Below are positions 1 to 5,083 of a DNA stretch of 5,083 nt, piece after piece. Position 1 is the stretch's first letter; each line of letters begins with the position of its first letter. A program made the position numbers and the translations under genes. Where the stretch lies: assembly GCA_018609665.1 (NCBI GenBank), contig JAHENN010000065.1:1-5083 (forward strand), in the 5' to 3' direction. Under the pieces are notes generated by a model, which saw only the letters and a list, made by a program, of their open reading frames with translations, ran no database searches and had not been told where the DNA came from. The stretch comes from Haloarculaceae archaeon (GTDB taxonomy: Archaea > Halobacteriota > Halobacteria > Halobacteriales > Haloarculaceae).

Positions 1-592
1 CGAGGACGCCCATGATCAGCGAGGCGTGGATCGGCTCTTCGAGGGCGCCGGCCGCCACCAGGGGACTGTAGTTCGTGACGTGACCGGTGTCGAAACACTC
101 CAGTTCCGGCTTGACGCCCGCCTCGTTCATCGCCTCCAGCAGGTCCCGGATCTCGTTGAACGGGTTGTCGAACACCATGTCGAAGACGAAGTCCTCCCGG
201 GAGTCGCTGTACTTGGCGTAGTTCATCGACCCCATGTTGAGCGCCGCGACGTCCGGCCGGACGCCCTCGACGTACTCGATGCGGGAGTCGACGGGCTCGT
301 GCAGCGCCCCCGTCGAGAAGTTGATGAGGATGTCGGTGCGGGCCCGCACCTCGTCGTAGATCTCCTGGTAGATCTCCTCGTCGAAGGTCGGCGAGCCGTT
401 GTCGGTGCGGGCGTGGATGTGGGCGACCGCCGCGCCGTTGTCCCGGGCCGCGGCGGCGTCTTCGGCGATCTCCTCGGGGGTGTAGGGGATGTCTTCGCAC
501 TGGTCGCGGGTCGTCAGCGCGCCGGTCAGCGCCGCGCTGATGACTGCCTTCTCGGGGTCGTTGCCTTTCACTGAGTCTTGTTCGATTGTCAT
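1..592 (-). CDS. BKACE family (DUF849) beta-keto acid cleavage enzyme, C-terminus cut by window edge
   Basis: The 197 visible residues form the N-terminal two thirds of a TIM-barrel enzyme of the beta-keto acid cleavage family, whose founding member is 3-keto-5-aminohexanoate cleavage enzyme (Kce). Members condense a beta-keto acid with acetyl-CoA and split it into acetoacetate and a new acyl-CoA. Visible marks are ALTGALTTR at residues 21-29, the zinc-binding HIH at 58-60 (Kce His46 and His48), FSTGA at 92-96, ALNMG at 117-121 and PELECFDTG at 162-170 (Glu165 matching Kce Glu143). The third zinc ligand should lie beyond the left edge. By-eye alignment puts Leu26 at Kce Glu14 and Ala117 at Kce Thr106, so the substrate probably differs from that of Kce. 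The ATG at 592 is the only plausible start, and it lies 54 bases after the crotonase gene without its own TATA box or Shine-Dalgarno. The family call is firm; the substrate is unknown. Confidence 0.93.
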   Translation of the reverse strand, partial: MTIEQDSVKGNDPEKAVISAALTGALTTRDQCEDIPYTPEEIAEDAAAARDNGAAVAHIHARTDNGSPTFDEEIYQEIYDEVRARTDILINFSTGALHEPVDSRIEYVEGVRPDVAALNMGSMNYAKYSDSREDFVFDMVFDNPFNEIRDLLEAMNEAGVKPELECFDTGHVTNYSPLVAAGALEEPIHASLIMGVL

Positions 593-646
593 GGGTGGTG
601 GGGTAGCGGGTCGTGGTGGTGTCGGTCTGGCGGCTACGGCGCGGTG

Positions 647-1465
647 CTACTCGTCGTCCGGGCGGCCCTTCCAGTCGGGCGTGGAGTCGGTGAGGAAGGC
701 GTTGAAGCCGTCCTCGGCGTCGTCGCTCATCGCCAAGAGCGTCACCATCTCGCGCATGTAGTCCAGCGCCTCGTCGAAGGCCATCTCCCGCTGGTTGTAG
801 AAGGCCTCCTTGCCCATCTCGATGGTGAACGCCGACGGCGTCACGAGGCCGTCGACGAGGTCGTCGAGTTCGGCCTCGAAGTCGTCGGTGGGGACGACGT
901 CGGTGGTGAAGCCGATGTCGTGGGCGGTCTCGGCGTCGAAGTGTTCGCCGGTGAAGAGATACCGGAAGGCCTGCTTCTCGTTGACCGTCCGCATCACGGG
1001 CACGAGCGCCTGGGCGGGGAAGATGCCGAGTTCCACCTCGGGGGTGCCGAAGGTGGCCTCGTCGCTGGCGAGGATGACGTCGCAGGCCCCCGCCAGCCCC
1101 ATGCCGCCGGCCAGGCAGTAGCCCTCGACGGCGGCGACGGTGAGGGCGGCGGTGTCGACGGCCGCCTCGACGAGCCGCTTCATCCCGGCGAACCCCTCGC
1201 GGTAGGCCGCCGAGCCCTGGCCGATGGCGCCGGCCATCGACTTGATGTCGCCGCCGGCACAGAAGGTGCCGCCGGCGCCGCGGATCACGACGACGCGGGT
1301 CTCGCCCTCGTCGGCGTACGCGAGGACGTCGCACAGCCCGTCGATGACGTTCCCGTTCAGGGCGTTGCGGTCCTCCTCGCGGTCGATGACCGCACGGACG
1401 GCGAGGCCGTCGTCGGCCACGGTCACCGCCAGGTCGTCGTTGCCGAGGTCGTCGCTCGTGACCAT
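647..1465 (-). CDS. Enoyl-CoA hydratase/isomerase (crotonase) family protein
   Basis: This 272-residue protein has the normal length of a single-domain crotonase, a cytosolic enzyme acting on CoA thioesters. The CoA-binding and first oxyanion-hole segment is FCAGGDIKSM at 68-77. The second is EGYCLAGGMGLAGACD at 114-129, followed by FGTPEVELGIFPA at 139-151. The C-terminal helix ends in a typical F-L-T-D and W-K-G-R pattern near 258-268. Glu143 aligns with rat crotonase Glu164, but the position of Glu144 is Gly123. A single acidic residue at the Glu164 position is typical of delta3-delta2-enoyl-CoA isomerases, while classical hydratases use both. The Asp pattern of dienoyl-CoA isomerase is also missing. 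Isomerase or another crotonase chemistry is therefore as likely as hydration. The ATG at 1465 is the only possible start before an upstream in-frame stop. The gene is the first of a likely two-gene minus-strand operon with the BKACE gene. Confidence 0.93.
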   Translation of the reverse strand: MVTSDDLGNDDLAVTVADDGLAVRAVIDREEDRNALNGNVIDGLCDVLAYADEGETRVVVIRGAGGTFCAGGDIKSMAGAIGQGSAAYREGFAGMKRLVEAAVDTAALTVAAVEGYCLAGGMGLAGACDVILASDEATFGTPEVELGIFPAQALVPVMRTVNEKQAFRYLFTGEHFDAETAHDIGFTTDVVPTDDFEAELDDLVDGLVTPSAFTIEMGKEAFYNQREMAFDEALDYMREMVTLLAMSDDAEDGFNAFLTDSTPDWKGRPDDE

Positions 1466-1508
1466 TACGAGGTGGATGCGGGCCCCGGGTCATCACCGTT
1501 TCGGACGG

Positions 1509-1526
1509 CAGTAAACGAACAATAAG
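1509..1526 (-). promoter_or_regulatory. Candidate TATA region for the crotonase-BKACE operon
   Basis: The only AT-rich patch upstream of the crotonase gene reads, on the minus strand, CTTATTG (1526-1520) and GTTTACTG (1516-1509). Either could serve as an archaeal TATA box. With the usual spacing of about 25 bases, transcription would begin near 1485-1500, giving a 5' leader of roughly 20-35 bases. No Shine-Dalgarno match is visible before the ATG, which is common in haloarchaea. Which box is used cannot be decided by eye. Confidence 0.4.
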
Positions 1527-1529
1527 TTC
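1517..1529. repeat. Small inverted repeat GAAC-N5-GTTC over the divergent promoter
   Basis: Four-base perfect arms (1517-1520 and 1526-1529) flank the AT core AATAA. The dyad covers the minus-strand CTTATT box, so a dimeric regulator bound here could block or recruit transcription of the crotonase-BKACE operon. The arms are short and do not extend outward, so chance occurrence is a real possibility. I do not recognise it as a known haloarchaeal operator. Confidence 0.25.
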
Positions 1530-1569
1530 AACCGTGACACGCGGAGCGGGCGTTCCCCGGCGGCGCGAG

Positions 1570-1578
1570 GGTTTATGA
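1570..1578 (+). promoter_or_regulatory. Leaderless promoter TATA box of the acyl-CoA dehydrogenase gene
   Basis: GTTTATGAG is an AT-rich island in GC-rich surroundings. TTTATG is centred about 26 bases before the ATG at 1601, which places the predicted transcription start at or next to the start codon. It is preceded by the purine-rich CGAGG, suitable as a TFB-recognition element. The spacing and the absence of a Shine-Dalgarno sequence fit a leaderless haloarchaeal mRNA. Confidence 0.65.
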
Positions 1579-1600
1579 GCCGCGGTCCGAACTGGGAGTC

Positions 1601-3388
1601 ATGGACGCGGACCCGATACCGTACGGCGACCACGAGGCGGGCCGGGACTGCAACTACTGGCGGCTGGACCCGACGTTGCGGTTCGAGGCCCGCCGCGTCT
1701 ACCCCGACGACGAGTTCGAGTGGGCCGAGCCGGTCCTCGAGGAGTTCGGCGAGGTACTCGGCAGCCGGATGGCCGACACCGCCGACCGCATCGACGAGGC
1801 GGGCCACGAACTGCGGTCGTTCGACGAGTACGGCGACCGGCTGAACGAGGTGGAGTACCACCCGCTCATGCAGGAGCAGGAGGAGATAGTCTACGAGGAG
1901 TTCGGCGTCACCCACGACGCCTTCCGCGCGCCGCCGGGGCGGGAGGAGCCGCTCGGGCTGACCCACCCGCTGATGATGCAGGCGCTGCTGTCCTACGTCG
2001 ACGGCGGGTTCACGTGCCCGGTCTCGATGACCAACGGCGCGGCCATCGTCCTCGAGAAGTTCGACGACGGCTCGCTGTCGGAGTACTTCGAGGCGCTGAC
2101 GGCCCGGAACGTCGACGACCACATCGAGGGCGCGATGTTCCTCACCGAGGAGCAGGGCGGCTCCGACGTCGGCGCCAACGAGGTGCGCGCGGAGCCGGCC
2201 GGCGACGGCACCTACCGGCTGTACGGCGAGAAGTGGTTCTGCTCGAACATCGACGCCGAGGGGGCGCTGGCGCTGGCGCGGACGCCCGAGGCGCCGGACG
2301 GCGTCGAGGGCCTGTCGCTGTTCCTCGTCCCCCGGACCAAGCCGGACGGCGAGGTCAACGAGGCGCACTTCCGGCGGCTGAAGGACAAGCTCGGCACCAT
2401 CTCCGTTCCGACCGGCGAGATCGAGTACGAGGGCGCCGAGGCCTACCTCGTCGGCGAGGAGCAGGAGGGGTTCAGGTACATGGCCGAGATGATGAACTTC
2501 GAGCGGCTGACCAACGCCACCGGCGCGGTCGGCATCATGGGCCGGGCGCTCTTGGAGGCGAAGGTCCACGCCGCCGACCGCGAGGCCTTCGGCGACGCCA
2601 TCGACGAGTACCCCCTGATGCGCCGGGACCTCGTCGACATGACCGTCGACTACGAGGCCGCCGTCGCGTTCTCCTTCGAGGCCGCCCGGTTGCTGGACGA
2701 GCGGGAGCGGGCCTCGGGAAGCGACGCCGACGACTCGGCGGCCTACCAGCTGATGCGGCTGTTCATCCCCGTCGCGAAGTACAAGACCGCCCGGATGGCC
2801 GTCGAGACGACCTCCTACGCGATGGAGGTGCTGGGCGGCAACGGCTACGTCCGCGAGCACACGACCGAGCGGCTGCTCCGGGACGCCCAGGTGCTGCCCA
2901 TCTGGGAGGGCCCGTCGAACATCCTGGCGCTGGACACCCTGCGGGCGCTGAACCGCGAGGACGCTCACGAGGCGCTCCTGCCGTACGTCGAGGAGCGGCT
3001 CGACGCCGTCGAGCACCCGAGCCTCGAGGAGCCCGCCGCCGCGGTCGAGGAGCGGTTCGGCGAGCTCCAGGCCGCGCTGGCGACGCTGGCGACCGAGGAC
3101 GGCGACTACGCCCAGTACCACGCCAAGCGGCTGGCGGACCTCATCTTCGACGTCGTCACGGCGGCGCTGCTGCTGGCGGAGGCACAGACCGCCATCGACC
3201 GCGACGACGACGGCCGGAAGGCGCTGGTCGCCCGCCGGTTCGTCGAGACGCGGTTCGGCGACGACGAGGCCTACGGCGTCACCTCCGGCGAGCGGTTCGC
3301 CATGGAGGACGACGTCTTCGCGGCCGTGGCCCACTACGCCGGCGTCGACCCCGAGTCGCTGGTCGAGGCGGTCCCGGCCGACGACTGA
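1601..3388 (+). CDS. AidB-like acyl-CoA dehydrogenase family protein
   Basis: This 595-residue flavoprotein is expected to introduce an alpha-beta double bond into an acyl-CoA using FAD. The N-terminal part (to about 175) resembles AidB-type members, with NYW at 18-20, WAEP at 41-44 and EYHP at 85-88. The middle beta domain holds TEEQGGSDV at 182-190 and GEKWFCSN at 209-216. The C-terminal helical domain holds NFERL at 299-303, LGGNGYVRE at 411-419, and LRDAQ then IWEGPSN at 426-440. Glu436 matches MCAD Glu376 and AidB Glu425. Glu301 matches the alternative base of isovaleryl-CoA dehydrogenase (Glu254). A further helical segment of about 145 residues (451-595) follows; it is acidic, unlike the DNA-binding C-terminus of E. 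coli AidB, so a DNA-repair role is not supported. The ATG at 1601 fits the TATA spacing. The gene is divergent from the crotonase-BKACE pair. Family certain, substrate unknown. Confidence 0.94.
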   Translation: MDADPIPYGDHEAGRDCNYWRLDPTLRFEARRVYPDDEFEWAEPVLEEFGEVLGSRMADTADRIDEAGHELRSFDEYGDRLNEVEYHPLMQEQEEIVYEEFGVTHDAFRAPPGREEPLGLTHPLMMQALLSYVDGGFTCPVSMTNGAAIVLEKFDDGSLSEYFEALTARNVDDHIEGAMFLTEEQGGSDVGANEVRAEPAGDGTYRLYGEKWFCSNIDAEGALALARTPEAPDGVEGLSLFLVPRTKPDGEVNEAHFRRLKDKLGTISVPTGEIEYEGAEAYLVGEEQEGFRYMAEMMNFERLTNATGAVGIMGRALLEAKVHAADREAFGDAIDEYPLMRRDLVDMTVDYEAAVAFSFEAARLLDERERASGSDADDSAAYQLMRLFIPVAKYKTARMAVETTSYAMEVLGGNGYVREHTTERLLRDAQVLPIWEGPSNILALDTLRALNREDAHEALLPYVEERLDAVEHPSLEEPAAAVEERFGELQAALATLATEDGDYAQYHAKRLADLIFDVVTAALLLAEAQTAIDRDDDGRKALVARRFVETRFGDDEAYGVTSGERFAMEDDVFAAVAHYAGVDPESLVEAVPADD

Positions 3389-3449
3389 CCGGCGGCCGGC
3401 GGCGGCCGGCGAGCGCGGCGGTCAGCGTCCGACGAATGACCGGCGGCCG
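3381..3449. repeat. GC-rich direct repeats at the end of the acyl-CoA dehydrogenase gene
   Basis: Two 18-base copies, 3381-3398 and 3432-3449, differ at one position (ACGACTGACCGGCGGCCG against ACGAATGACCGGCGGCCG) and start 51 bases apart. The first copy contains the TGA stop codon of the dehydrogenase gene. Inside the interval, the decamer GGCGGCCGGC is perfectly duplicated in tandem at 3391-3410. Sequence after the second copy keeps weaker resemblance to that after the first. This suggests an old local duplication in low-complexity DNA. No function is implied. Confidence 0.6.
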
Positions 3450-3495
3450 ACGGCGGACGACCGACGACCGGCGACACCCCGACCCGTTCCAGCAG

Positions 3496-3504
3496 CGGTA
3501 AGAG
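3496..3504 (+). promoter_or_regulatory. Weak TATA-like box before the SnoaL-like gene
   Basis: CGGTAAGAG is the only relatively AT-containing stretch in this spacer. TAAGA is centred about 26 bases before the ATG at 3526, the same spacing as the boxes before the acyl-CoA dehydrogenase and thiolase genes. It would give a leaderless mRNA covering the SnoaL-like and membrane-protein genes. The box is degenerate, so read-through from the dehydrogenase gene is an alternative. Confidence 0.4.
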
Positions 3505-3525
3505 CGTCCGCCACGAAGGCCAGGC

Positions 3526-3918
3526 ATGGACGCCGAGGCCACCGTGCGGGCGTACTACGAGGCGCTCCGGGCGGGGGAGCCGCTGTACCCGTTCTTCGCC
3601 CGGGAGGAATCGACCGTCAAGTTCGGCATCGGCGAGCGGCTGACCGGCTACGAGGCGATTCGAGCGGGTCTGGAGGCACAGACCGAGACGACCGCCGACT
3701 GGACCGTCGACTCCGGGCGGCTGGTCGTCGAGACCGCCGGCGACCACGCGTGGTTCTCCGACGACGTGTTCATGGCCTGGACCGACGTCGAGCGGGACCG
3801 CCGCTACGCGTTCGACACCCGCTGGAGCGGGACGCTCCAGCGCCGCGCGGACGACGCCGACGCGACGCCGTGGCGGTTCGTCGGCATGCACGTCAGCACG
3901 GAGGGCGAGACGGCGTGA
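3526..3918 (+). CDS. SnoaL/NTF2-like domain protein (SnoaL_3 type)
   Basis: The 130-residue protein has the size and layout of a single NTF2-like alpha+beta cone domain. The N-terminal helix VRAYYEALRAGEPL (7-20) is followed by a strand region with FGIG (33-36). The helix GYEAIRAGLEAQ (41-52) precedes strands containing GDHAWFSDDVFMAW (72-85). The end, with TRWSGTL (98-104) and PWRFVGMHVS (115-124), matches the closing strands typical of the SnoaL_3 subgroup. Such domains bind small hydrophobic ligands or act as isomerases and cyclases, but many have no known role, and I see no diagnostic catalytic pair here. There is no signal peptide, so it is cytosolic. Its stop codon overlaps the start of the next gene by four bases, suggesting translational coupling. 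A link to the surrounding acyl-CoA enzymes is possible but rests only on position. Confidence 0.85.
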   Translation: MDAEATVRAYYEALRAGEPLYPFFAREESTVKFGIGERLTGYEAIRAGLEAQTETTADWTVDSGRLVVETAGDHAWFSDDVFMAWTDVERDRRYAFDTRWSGTLQRRADDADATPWRFVGMHVSTEGETA

Positions 3919-4151
3919 CCGGCCCCATCTCCGAGGAGGACCGCGAGCGGACGATGGGCCGGCTGAAGGTCGGCAGCGTCCTGCTGGTCGGGCTGTCGGC
4001 CGGGCTCATCACCTCCCAGGGCGACGCCTCCCCCCGCGTGGTCGTCGCCGCCGTCGTCGCCGGACTCGCACTCGGCGGCCTGCTGGTCTGGTATCTGTTT
4101 CCGAGCCTCGAGGGGCTGGCACCGGCCTCCGACCGCGACTACCGGCGGTAG
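3915..4151 (+). CDS. Small two-helix membrane protein, haloarchaeal hypothetical
   Basis: The reading frame opens with GTG at 3915, overlapping the TGA of the SnoaL-like gene in the arrangement GTGA, and encodes 78 residues. An acidic, charged N-terminus (EEDRERT, 7-13) is followed by two hydrophobic stretches, about 17-33 (LKVGSVLLVGLSAGLIT) and 42-63 (rich in Val, Ala, Leu and Gly, ending VWYLF). A short polar loop (34-41) separates them, and the C-terminus is charged (DRDYRR). This predicts a hairpin of two membrane helices with both ends on the same side, probably the cytoplasm. I do not recognise a family and assign no function. An internal ATG at 3954 would give 65 residues and still keep both helices. 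The GTG start is preferred because of the coupling overlap. Confidence 0.7.
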   Translation: MTGPISEEDRERTMGRLKVGSVLLVGLSAGLITSQGDASPRVVVAAVVAGLALGGLLVWYLFPSLEGLAPASDRDYRR

Positions 4152-4168
4152 CCGCGGCACACCGGTCC

Positions 4169-4177
4169 CGTTATTAC
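4169..4177 (+). promoter_or_regulatory. Leaderless promoter TATA box of the thiolase gene
   Basis: CGTTATTAC stands out in the 48-base GC-rich spacer. TTATTA (4171-4176) is centred about 26 bases before the ATG at 4200, predicting transcription from the start codon itself. GGTGGGAG just before the ATG is too close, one base away, to act as a Shine-Dalgarno sequence. The thiolase gene therefore probably begins its own transcript. Confidence 0.6.
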
Positions 4178-4199
4178 CCGGTCGGACCCAGGTGGGAGC

Positions 4200-5083
4200 A
4201 TGTCACGAGCCGCGGTCGTCGGCGCCGGCATGACGGAGTTCGGCGTCCACGACACGCCACTCGAGGAGCTGTTCGCCGAGGCGGCGTTCGACGCCCTCGA
4301 CGACGCCGGCGTCGGCGCCGGCGACGTGGAGGCGCTGTACTTCGGCAACGCGATGAGCGGCCAGGCGGAGAACGCCACCCACCTGGGGCCGAAGGTCGCC
4401 GCCCACGCCGGAATGGCCGGACTCCCGGTCCAGCGCTTCGAGGACGCCTGCGCCACGTCGGCGAACGCGTTCAAGAACGCCGTCCAGGCCGTCGAGGCCG
4501 GCGTCCACGACGTCGCCCTGGTCGGCGGCGTCGAGCGCTGCACCCCGGAAACCGGCCGCGACACCGCCGCGATGACGCGCGTCTTCGCCTCCGCGTCCCA
4601 CCGCCACTACGAGCAGCCGGCCGGCCTGACCTTCCCCGGCGTCTTCGCCCTGCTGACGAAGCGGCACATGCACGAACACGGGACGACGGAGGAGCAGCTC
4701 GCCCACGTCGCCGTCAAGAACCACGGCAACGGCGCGCTGAACCCGCGGGCGCACTTCGGCAAGGAGGTCACCGTCGAGGAGGTCCTCGACGGCCCGGTCG
4801 TCGCCGACCCGTTCCGGCTGATGGACTGCTGTCCGTTCTCCGACGGCGCCAGCGCCGTCGTCGTGGCGGGCGACGACGCCGCCGACTCCTACGACGCGCC
4901 GGTCGACGTCGCCGGCGTCGGCCACGCCACGGACGTCGTCCCCATCGCGGACAAGGCGACGCCGCACGTGACGCAGGCGGCCCGCGACGCCGCGGGCGAG
5001 GCCTACGAGCAGGCCGGCACGACTGCCGACGCAATCGATTTCGCGGAGGTCCACGACTGCTTCACCGGCGCGGAGGTGCTGGC
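4200..5083 (+). CDS. SCP2-type thiolase (acetyl-CoA C-acyltransferase family), C-terminus cut by window edge
   Basis: The open frame runs to the right edge and shows 294 complete residues of an expected 380-400. It opens with AAVVGAGMTEFG (4-15), the usual start of archaeal SCP2-like thiolases. Cys84 in EDACATSANAF (81-91) is the nucleophile. DCCPFSDGASAVV (209-221) is the family's conserved C-terminal-domain segment. VHDCFTGAE (284-292) carries the catalytic His285 in the HDCF form of SCP2-type enzymes, not the HEAFA form of classical degradative thiolases. The enzyme would cleave 3-ketoacyl-CoA with CoA or condense two acyl-CoAs. Archaeal relatives often work with a small DUF35 zinc-ribbon/OB-fold partner encoded directly downstream, which would fall outside this window. 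The ATG at 4200 fits the TATA spacing. Co-location with dehydrogenase and crotonase genes favours a degradative role, but a biosynthetic acetoacetyl-CoA role cannot be excluded. Confidence 0.92.
   Translation, partial: MSRAAVVGAGMTEFGVHDTPLEELFAEAAFDALDDAGVGAGDVEALYFGNAMSGQAENATHLGPKVAAHAGMAGLPVQRFEDACATSANAFKNAVQAVEAGVHDVALVGGVERCTPETGRDTAAMTRVFASASHRHYEQPAGLTFPGVFALLTKRHMHEHGTTEEQLAHVAVKNHGNGALNPRAHFGKEVTVEEVLDGPVVADPFRLMDCCPFSDGASAVVVAGDDAADSYDAPVDVAGVGHATDVVPIADKATPHVTQAARDAAGEAYEQAGTTADAIDFAEVHDCFTGAEVL

Noticed and set aside
578..1525. A 315-codon plus-strand frame opposite the crotonase gene
   Set aside because: The minus-strand frame has full crotonase motifs and normal family length. 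This one is His-, Val- and Gly-rich without motifs.
1493..3334. A 613-codon open frame on the minus strand, antisense to the acyl-CoA dehydrogenase gene
   Set aside because: It mirrors the GC-biased codons of the real gene. The product is a low-complexity mix of Arg, Val, Leu, Gly and Asp with no family motif, while the plus-strand frame has clear dehydrogenase motifs.
1601..3388. Assignment as the DNA alkylation-response protein AidB
   Set aside because: The similarity is to the dehydrogenase core. The C-terminal region is acidic and the neighbours are acyl-CoA enzymes, so a metabolic dehydrogenase is the better reading.
3393..3408. Hairpin CGGCCG-GCGG-CGGCCG as a transcription terminator
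   Set aside because: The stem is only six pairs and is followed by no T-rich tract, whereas archaeal termination generally depends on T-rich sequence. Palindromes like this arise by chance in such GC-rich DNA.
1720..3501. A 593-codon plus-strand frame overlapping the dehydrogenase gene in another phase
   Set aside because: The product is dominated by Arg, Gly, Ala and Pro, as expected for an off-phase read of GC-rich haloarchaeal DNA, and it has no recognisable domain.
3334..3891. A 185-codon minus-strand frame covering the spacer and the SnoaL-like gene
   Set aside because: The plus-strand product has a recognisable NTF2-like pattern, a TATA box at the right distance and a coupled downstream gene. 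The antisense frame has none of these.
4203..5054. A 283-codon minus-strand frame opposite the thiolase gene
   Set aside because: The plus-strand frame carries the thiolase Cys and His motifs and is open to the window edge. The antisense product is low-complexity.
1..5083. Mobile element, CRISPR array, tRNA/rRNA or defence system
   Set aside because: I found no transposase motifs, no regularly spaced repeats, no tRNA-like cloverleaf and no nuclease or defence domains. Base composition is even across the genes.

Overview
This is a gene-dense, very GC-rich window. The proteins are acidic (rich in Asp and Glu, poor in Lys), and TATA-like boxes lie about 26 bases upstream of start codons with no usable Shine-Dalgarno sequence, which is the pattern of leaderless transcripts. 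Together these features point to a halophilic archaeon of the class Halobacteria. I cannot name the genus from sequence alone.

Layout: on the minus strand, from about 1465 down to the left edge, a crotonase-family enoyl-CoA hydratase/isomerase (647-1465) is followed by a BKACE/DUF849 beta-keto acid cleavage enzyme (1-592, C-terminus outside the window). They are probably co-transcribed. A 135-base divergent intergenic region (1466-1600) carries a clear TATA box for the plus-strand gene and weaker promoter candidates for the minus-strand pair. On the plus strand, a 595-residue AidB-like acyl-CoA dehydrogenase (1601-3388) is followed by a GC-rich, repeat-containing spacer. Then come a SnoaL/NTF2-like protein (3526-3918), a 78-residue two-helix membrane protein that overlaps it by four bases (3915-4151, GTG start), and an SCP2-type thiolase running off the right edge (from 4200).

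Four of the six genes encode acyl-CoA enzymes: dehydrogenase, hydratase/isomerase, thiolase, and an enzyme that cleaves beta-keto acids using acetyl-CoA. The set resembles a peripheral degradation module for an unusual acid that enters central metabolism as acetyl-CoA or acetoacetate. The substrate cannot be read from the sequence. Two enzymes depart from textbook active sites. The BKACE has Leu and Ala where the lysine-fermentation enzyme Kce has Glu14 and Thr106. The crotonase has Gly where hydratases carry the first catalytic Glu. In addition, the dehydrogenase has Glu at both known positions for the catalytic base. I see no RNA genes, mobile elements, CRISPR arrays or defence genes. The most original lead is the possible novel substrate of the BKACE-crotonase pair, not a new kind of system.
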